Shown here one piece after another: positions 14,917 to 18,555 of a stretch of DNA of 18,555 nt. The position numbers were made by a program, and so were the translations under genes. This DNA comes from Rhodococcus sp. (in: high G+C Gram-positive bacteria) (GTDB lineage: Bacteria; Actinomycetota; Actinomycetes; Mycobacteriales; Mycobacteriaceae). Below the pieces are notes generated by a model. It had not been told where the DNA came from. It was given only the letters and a program-made list of their open reading frames with translations, and ran no database searches. Positions within the stretch are counted from its first letter, which is position 1; each line of letters starts with the position of its first letter. The stretch is taken from positions 1 through 18,555 of the forward strand of contig JAAYXN010000061.1 of NCBI GenBank assembly GCA_012515885.1, read 5' to 3'.

Positions 14917-16173
14917 TCAGTTGCCGCCGAGTCCTTCTGCCCACTCATAGCTTTCGAGGTACGGGTCAGGTTCGATGGCGTCGCCCGAATCCCACACCGT
15001 GTAAATCAGGCCGTCACTGCGGATTTCACCGATACGTGCGGTCTTGGTGATGTGGTTGTTGGAACCGTCGATCGTCACGGTGCCTTCGGGGGCGTTGAAG
15101 GTGACGCCGTCTGCGTTTTCCTGGATCGCTGAGACATCAAACGAATCAGCCTTTTCGACCGTGTTCTTCCACAGGTACACCGAGGTGTAGGCCGCTTCCA
15201 TCGGATCTGACGTCGGCTTGTTTTCGCCGTACTTCGCCTTGTACGCGGCAACGAACGAGGTGTTCTCCGGCGAGTCCACGGTCTGGTAGTAGTTCCATGC
15301 CGTCAGCTGGCCTTCAATGTTCTGGACACCGATTCCGCCGACTTCTTCTTCAGCGATCGACACCGAGACGACCGGCATATCCTGCGGGGTCAGTCCGACG
15401 TTCTTGTACTCACGGAAGAACGCGACGTTGGAGTCACCGTTGAGGGTGTTGAACACCGCGTCCGCATCCGCGGAACGGACCTTGTTGACGATGGTCGAGA
15501 AGTCGGTGGAACCGAGCGGGGTGTAATCCTCGCCCTTGATCTCGATGCCGTTGGCCTCCGCGTACGCCTTGATGATGCGGTTAGCCGTCTGCGGGAACAC
15601 GTAGTCGCTGCCGACGAGGTAGAGCGAGGTGACGCCCTGTTCCTTGAGGTAATCGAGGGCAGGAACGATCTGCTGGTTCGTGGTGGCGCCGGTGTAGAAA
15701 ATGTTCGGTGACGACTCAAGACCCTCGTACTGGACGGGGTAGTAGAGCAGTGCGTTGTTGTCCTCAAAGACCGGCAGCATCGCCTTGCGGCTCGACGACG
15801 TCCAACCACCGAAAACGGCAGCAACACAGTCGCTGCTAATCAGCTTCTCTGCCTTTTCCGCAAACACGGTGGGCTCGGACGCGCCGTCTTCGGCGACGAT
15901 CTGAATCTGCTTACCGAGCACACCGCCCGAAGCATTGATTTCTTCCACCGCGAGGGCGATGGAATCTCGAACAGTGACTTCACTGATGGCCATGGTGCCC
16001 GACAGCGAGTTCAGCGAACCCACCTTGACGGTGTCGCCGGACGTATCGACGCACGACACGGCGTTAGAGCCGGAAGCAGTGTCAGATGCTTTGCTGCCAC
16101 AGCCGGTGAGGACGAGCCCAACCGCGGCAAGAGCTGCCGGGGCGGCGAGGGCGCGATGAGAAAACGTGCGCAT
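14917..16173 (-). CDS. urtA: urea-binding lipoprotein UrtA
   Basis: A 418-residue solute-binding lipoprotein. The signal peptide MRTFSHRALAAPAAL... ends in lipobox LTGC with Cys25 as the lipid-modified residue, so it is tethered outside the membrane. The mature part is a periplasmic-binding-protein type I fold with UrtA hallmarks: SLNSLSGTMAISE, VAAVFGGWTSSSRKAMLPVFE, LLYYPVQYEGLESSPNIFYTGA, NQQIVPALDYL and SDPMEAAYTSVYLW. These separate it from amino-acid-binding LivK proteins. The frame is open back to 16356, but that stretch is made of tandem repeats. The ATG at 16173 gives a proper signal peptide and has GGAAAGG upstream. It is first in the urtABCDE order and lies behind a repeat-rich leader. 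Confidence 0.95.
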   Translation of the reverse strand: MRTFSHRALAAPAALAAVGLVLTGCGSKASDTASGSNAVSCVDTSGDTVKVGSLNSLSGTMAISEVTVRDSIALAVEEINASGGVLGKQIQIVAEDGASEPTVFAEKAEKLISSDCVAAVFGGWTSSSRKAMLPVFEDNNALLYYPVQYEGLESSPNIFYTGATTNQQIVPALDYLKEQGVTSLYLVGSDYVFPQTANRIIKAYAEANGIEIKGEDYTPLGSTDFSTIVNKVRSADADAVFNTLNGDSNVAFFREYKNVGLTPQDMPVVSVSIAEEEVGGIGVQNIEGQLTAWNYYQTVDSPENTSFVAAYKAKYGENKPTSDPMEAAYTSVYLWKNTVEKADSFDVSAIQENADGVTFNAPEGTVTIDGSNNHITKTARIGEIRSDGLIYTVWDSGDAIEPDPYLESYEWAEGLGGN

Positions 16174-16236
16174 GAACGGGGCCTTTCCGTCAAATGGTGT
16201 CTGCACACAGCCAGCTATTCGCATCGCTCGCGCCGT

Positions 16237-16309
16237 TGCGATGATCGGCGTTCCACCGAGTGCGATGATCGGCGTTCCGTCGAATGCGATGATCCGCAAT
16301 TCCGCCGAG
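16237..16309. repeat. three tandem 24/25-bp repeats in the urtA leader
   Basis: Units are 16237-16260, 16261-16284 and 16285-16309, directly abutting. The consensus begins TGCGATGATCGGCGTTCC. The third unit has one inserted base and a few changes. Each contains the 9-bp palindrome CGATGATCG (last copy CGATGATCC), so three dyads lie 24 bp apart, 64-120 bp before the urtA ATG. Because units 1 and 2 are a multiple of three long, they also leave an open frame that extends urtA artificially. Confidence 0.95.
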
Positions 16310-16323
16310 TGTGTATGCGGGTT

Positions 16324-16332
16324 GCGTATACA
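16324..16332. promoter_or_regulatory. GCGTATACA element upstream of urtA, candidate GntR operator
   Basis: GCGTATACA is identical over nine bases to the element that precedes urea carboxylase. It lies about 150 bp upstream of the urtA ATG, just beyond the tandem repeats. Binding by the GntR/FCD protein of the cluster is inferred from the palindromic GTATAC core and from its presence at both gene groups. Confidence 0.35.
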
Positions 16333-16409
16333 GGGCTGTATTCGTGAGGCGAACATTAAACGGAAGTTATTGCGCCGGAATGTCAGTGCGTGACGTCTTT
16401 ATGACGGAT

Positions 16410-16425
16410 GTTTCACCGCTGTGAA
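16410..16425 (-). promoter_or_regulatory. GlnR-box-like element upstream of urtA
   Basis: On the urtA coding strand the sequence reads TTCAC-AGCGGT-GAAAC. The actinobacterial GlnR consensus is gTnAC-n6-GaAAC, so only the first base differs, and the AC-n9-AC form described for mycobacteria is also met. It lies about 240 bp before the urtA ATG. GlnR activates nitrogen-scavenging genes under nitrogen limitation, which suits a urea operon. A second adjacent box pair is not evident. Confidence 0.4.
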
Positions 16426-16441
16426 CAAGCGCTCACTCCGC

Positions 16442-16485
16442 CGTCTGGGCTGCGCTGACGCGTGCGTCTGGTGTCGCTGACGCGT
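16442..16485. repeat. imperfect 22/23-bp tandem repeat upstream of urtA
   Basis: Two units each consist of CGTCTGG (16442-16448 and 16465-16471), a 3-4 bp spacer, and CGCTGACGCGT (16453-16463 and 16475-16485). The 11-bp parts are 22 bp apart, close to two helical turns, so a protein could meet both on one face of the DNA. The function is unknown. Confidence 0.8.
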
Positions 16486-16518
16486 CGCGAATGGGGACAA
16501 TGTCACATCGGTTTCAAC

Positions 16519-16593
16519 TAACGGATACGTCGTGACGGTGTGCCCGAAGGACGGTGTGCCTACAGTTAGCGGACGACGAGCTAGCGGATGACG
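16519..16593. repeat. short direct repeats spanning the ramB 3' end
   Basis: GACGGTGTGCC occurs at 16534-16544 and 16550-16560. TAGCGGACGACG (16567-16578) and TAGCGGATGACG (16582-16593) differ by one base, and a weaker relative TAACGGATACG is at 16519-16529. The last copy contains the ramB stop codon and its final codons. They may be remnants of slippage duplications at the gene end. Confidence 0.65.
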
Positions 16594-17993
16594 TAGGGCG
16601 ATACCGAGCTGCGGTGCTCGCTGATATCGAGTTCCTTGCCGAGCGGGGGGAAGGCGCGTTGCGGGCAGTCAAGGCGTTCGCAGACGCGGCAACCCGCCCC
16701 AATAGGGGTGCCGGGGTTGGATTCGTCGAGGTCGAGACCATCGGCGTAGACGGTGCGGTGCGCATGGCGGATCTCGCAGCCGAGGCCGATCGCGAACGTT
16801 TTACCTGGCTGACCGTAGCGGCTGGCACGCCGCTCCACTGTCCGCGCAATCCACAAATAACGTCGACCATCAGGCATCTGCGCGATCTGCGTCATGATCT
16901 TGCCTGGATACGAAAACGTCTCGTACACGTTCCACAATGGGCAGGTGCCGCCGCTGGTTGAGAAATGGAAACCCGTCGCAGATTGGCGCTTCGACATGTT
17001 TCCGGCACGGTCAACGCGCACAAACATAAACGGCACACCACGCAGCGACGGCCGCTGCAACGTCGACAACCGGTGACACACCGTCTCGTAGCTGACCGAA
17101 TAGAACGCGGACAAGCGCTCAATGTCGTAGCGGAAATCTTCGGCGACATCATGAAACTGCCCGTACGGCAGGACGGTCGCGGCAGCGAAATAGTTGGCTA
17201 GGCCGAGCCGGGCAAGTGAGACCGACTGTTCGGACGTGAAGTTGCCTTCCGCGACGAGTTTGTCGATGAGTTCGCCGTACTCAAGATAGGCCAGTTCGGT
17301 CGCGAATTTGAACACCTGCTGCCCGCGCGAGAGCTGCGGTGAAATCTCCAGCACCCGGGTTTCGGGGTGGTAGCGGTGCAGCACGTTTTCACCGAGGTCG
17401 ATGCGCTTAGCGATCTGGACGTCGTGCACGGTTTCGAGTCGGCGTGCGATCTCGCCGCCGACGTCACCGCGGTGAAACCGCATACGGGTGGTGAGTTCTT
17501 CCGCGGCGGCATCGAGTTCGTGGATGTAGTTGTGCCGTTGATAGAAGTAGTCGCGGACCTCTTCGTGCGGCATGGTGATCGCGCCGCTGCCGCTGCCGTC
17601 GCTAAACCTGTCTTCAGTTGCCGCAGCAAGCTGCGCGGTGGTGTTGCGGTATCGCCGGTGCATCGTGACCAGTGACTTCGCCAGGCCCGGGTGTGCCGCG
17701 ACCATTTCGGCGAGTTCTTGTGTGTCGGCGTCGATCCCCATCTCGCGGTCGAGCGCGACTTCACGCAACTCGGCGATGAGACGGGTGTCGTCTTGGGAAG
17801 AAAAGAACGCGGCATCGACGCCAAATACTTCGCTGATGCGCAGCAGCACGGTGACCGTCAACGGCCGTACGTCGTGCTCAATTTGGTTGAGGTAGCTGGC
17901 AGAGATTTCGAGAGACTTGGCTAGCGCTGCCTGGCTCATGCCGCGTTCGGTGCGCAGCTGACGCAGGCGCGACCCGACGTACGTTTTCGGCAT
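16581..17993 (-). CDS. ramB: RamB-family regulator of acetate/short-chain fatty acid metabolism
   Basis: A 470-residue regulator of the RamB/PrpR (ScfR) type. The N-terminal HTH_3 domain (about 9-62) is LRQLRTERGMSQAALAKSLEISASYLNQIEHDVRPLT. The middle part resembles an M78/IrrE peptidase fold, but the zinc motif HExxH is replaced by TELAY (in FKFATELAYLE), so it is not a peptidase; ANYFAAATVLPY follows as in the family. The C-terminal DUF2083 domain carries four cysteines, Cys406, Cys435, Cys438 and Cys443 (GCEIRH, GCRVCERLDC), which could hold an Fe-S cluster as reported for PrpR. RamB in Corynebacterium and mycobacteria controls acetate and glyoxylate genes. In M. tuberculosis it lies near lpdC and icl1; no glyoxylate gene is visible here. 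Alternating TTCGCA/TGCGAA half-sites precede it. Confidence 0.88.
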   Translation of the reverse strand: MPKTYVGSRLRQLRTERGMSQAALAKSLEISASYLNQIEHDVRPLTVTVLLRISEVFGVDAAFFSSQDDTRLIAELREVALDREMGIDADTQELAEMVAAHPGLAKSLVTMHRRYRNTTAQLAAATEDRFSDGSGSGAITMPHEEVRDYFYQRHNYIHELDAAAEELTTRMRFHRGDVGGEIARRLETVHDVQIAKRIDLGENVLHRYHPETRVLEISPQLSRGQQVFKFATELAYLEYGELIDKLVAEGNFTSEQSVSLARLGLANYFAAATVLPYGQFHDVAEDFRYDIERLSAFYSVSYETVCHRLSTLQRPSLRGVPFMFVRVDRAGNMSKRQSATGFHFSTSGGTCPLWNVYETFSYPGKIMTQIAQMPDGRRYLWIARTVERRASRYGQPGKTFAIGLGCEIRHAHRTVYADGLDLDESNPGTPIGAGCRVCERLDCPQRAFPPLGKELDISEHRSSVSPYVIR

Positions 17994-18021
17994 AGAGCCA
18001 GGTTACGAGCGCTACAGCACC

Positions 18022-18041
18022 TTCGCAATGCGAAATTCGCA
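18022..18041. promoter_or_regulatory. triple half-site operator upstream of ramB
   Basis: TTCGCA, A, TGCGAA, A, TTCGCA: three alternating half-sites making two overlapping perfect 6-1-6 palindromes (18022-18034 and 18029-18041), 29-48 bp before the ramB ATG. RamB/PrpR-type regulators are known to bind TTTGCAAA-like palindromes and to control their own genes, so this is a probable autoregulatory site. Confidence 0.6.
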
Positions 18042-18080
18042 GAATTAACTTCAGGAGCGAGGCTGGCGGCAGAGAAAACA

Positions 18081-18114
18081 CACGTGGCCGGTGGCAAAAG
18101 CCACCGGCCACGTG
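18081..18114 (-). terminator. strong intrinsic terminator of the lipoprotein gene
   Basis: A perfect 15-bp stem (CACGTGGCCGGTGGC / GCCACCGGCCACGTG) with a 4-nt loop lies 32 bp past the lipoprotein stop. On the minus strand it is followed by TGTTTTCTCT, a T-rich tail. It separates the lipoprotein transcript from ramB, whose promoter region lies just beyond. Confidence 0.92.
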
Positions 18115-18146
18115 AAAAGTGTCCTAAGAAATCAGCTGACGGGGAA

Positions 18147-18555
18147 TCAGCCGACGGGCATCGGGCGAACGTCAGCCTCGTTGATCTCAGGAAGCGCGAT
18201 CTGCTCGCCGATGTTTGAGTGGGTCTTGACCTGGCGGCCGTCGTCCTGACGGATCAGCATGCCGTCGCCACTGACCCAGTAGGTGATTTTGGTCGGCACC
18301 TGGTCTGCGATAGCCGAACGCATCTGCGGGTCGATTTCCTGCTCCGCGGGCACACCCATCGCGATGAGCATGGCGTCGATGGCAGCTTCCTTGTCGACAG
18401 TGACCTCGTAGCGGGTGGTGTCTTGACCCTCGATGGTTTCGGTGCCGTCTTCGGTGATTTCCGCTGCGGTACGGATAACTTCACGGACCTCATCGGCGTT
18501 GAATGACGACTGCAGCAGCGGCGACAGGCCAGTCTCGGCCGTCGGCATCCGGTAC
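18147..18555 (-). CDS. LppX/LprG/LolA-like lipoprotein, C-terminal part (truncated by window edge)
   Basis: About 136 residues are visible and the frame stays open to the edge, so the first in-frame ATG (18548) is probably internal. The sequence fits the C-terminal half of an actinobacterial LppX/LprAFG-like (LolA-fold) lipoprotein. A DTTRYEVTVDKEAAIDAML strand-helix comes first, then a helical linker, then ITYWVSGDGMLIRQDDGRQV strands. The ending IALPEINEADVRPMP resembles the family's common 'IxxPxxxxVxxMP' close. Such proteins shuttle lipids or lipoglycans to the cell envelope. The signal peptide and lipobox expected upstream are outside the window. A strong terminator follows the stop. Family-level assignment is from pattern recognition only. 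Confidence 0.65.
   Translation of the reverse strand, partial: YRMPTAETGLSPLLQSSFNADEVREVIRTAAEITEDGTETIEGQDTTRYEVTVDKEAAIDAMLIAMGVPAEQEIDPQMRSAIADQVPTKITYWVSGDGMLIRQDDGRQVKTHSNIGEQIALPEINEADVRPMPVG

Larger units (their letters stand above)
16174..16580 (-). promoter_or_regulatory. 407-bp leader/promoter region of urtA, rich in repeats and candidate sites
   Basis: This gene-free stretch between ramB and urtA is the control region for the urea transporter. From the urtA side outward it holds: a short inverted repeat (CATCGC/GCGATG) at the edge of three tandem 24/25-bp repeats; the GCGTATACA element; an AT-richer patch (about 16345-16370); a GlnR-box-like sequence; an imperfect 22/23-bp tandem repeat; and short direct repeats reaching the ramB stop. 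A weak promoter can be proposed on the minus strand (TTGTTC, 18 bp, TCATAA, about 16397-16426), overlapping the GlnR-like element. That overlap would be unusual for an activator, so the promoter call is tentative. Confidence 0.5.

Noticed and set aside
16237..16309. A CRISPR array
   Set aside because: The units abut without spacers and there are only three; no cas genes are near. It is a plain tandem repeat.
16174..16356. An N-terminal extension of urtA starting at 16356
   Set aside because: The added residues only translate the tandem repeats (GTPIIA-like units) and would bury the lipoprotein signal peptide, which starts properly at 16173.

Overview
The window looks like chromosomal DNA from a high-GC, mycolic-acid-type actinobacterium (order Mycobacteriales). 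The pointers are a mycobacterial-type dihydrolipoamide dehydrogenase, a RamB-family regulator, a wax-ester-synthase/DGAT-type acyltransferase, a DUF5709 protein and an LppX/LprG-like lipoprotein. The genus cannot be fixed from the sequence alone. I saw no transposase, integrase, tRNA, rRNA or CRISPR array.

Layout. Plus strand, left: the 3' part of a WS/DGAT acyltransferase (1-1052), lpd (1125-2528) ending at a 13-bp hairpin, a DUF5709 acidic protein (2721-3176), an AT-richer 354-bp gap, and a STAS-domain anti-anti-sigma-like protein (3531-4022). From 4060 onward every gene is on the minus strand. Read in the direction of transcription (right to left) these are: the C-terminal part of a lipoprotein (18555-18147, with a strong terminator), ramB (17993-16581), urtA-urtB-urtC-urtD-urtE (16173-11337), a GntR/FCD regulator (11319-10633), an AhpD/carboxymuconolactone-decarboxylase-like protein (10562-10026), urea carboxylase (9928-6290), allophanate hydrolase (6293-4566, followed by a hairpin), and a small three-helix membrane protein (4422-4060).

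Function. The core is a complete ATP-dependent urea-scavenging cluster of about 11.6 kb. UrtABCDE imports urea, the biotin enzyme urea carboxylase makes allophanate, and allophanate hydrolase releases ammonium and CO2. No urease genes are present in the window, and the DUF1989 carboxyguanidine-deiminase partners of guanidine-type carboxylases are absent, which favours urea over guanidine as substrate. The urt genes overlap or nearly touch, the GntR gene follows urtE by 17 bp, and the carboxylase/hydrolase pair overlaps by 4 bp.

Regulation and oddities. The urtA leader holds three tandem 24/25-bp repeats, each with a CGATGATCG core (last copy imperfect). Further upstream are a GlnR-box-like element and an imperfect 22/23-bp tandem repeat. 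A GCGTATACA element occurs upstream of both urtA and the carboxylase, a candidate operator for the GntR regulator. ramB is preceded by three alternating TTCGCA/TGCGAA half-sites, suggesting autoregulation. Compared with the M. tuberculosis order lpdC-Rv0463-Rv0464c-ramB, as I remember it, the urea genes appear to have been built in on both sides of the Rv0464c-like gene. This is the most interesting evolutionary aspect of the window.
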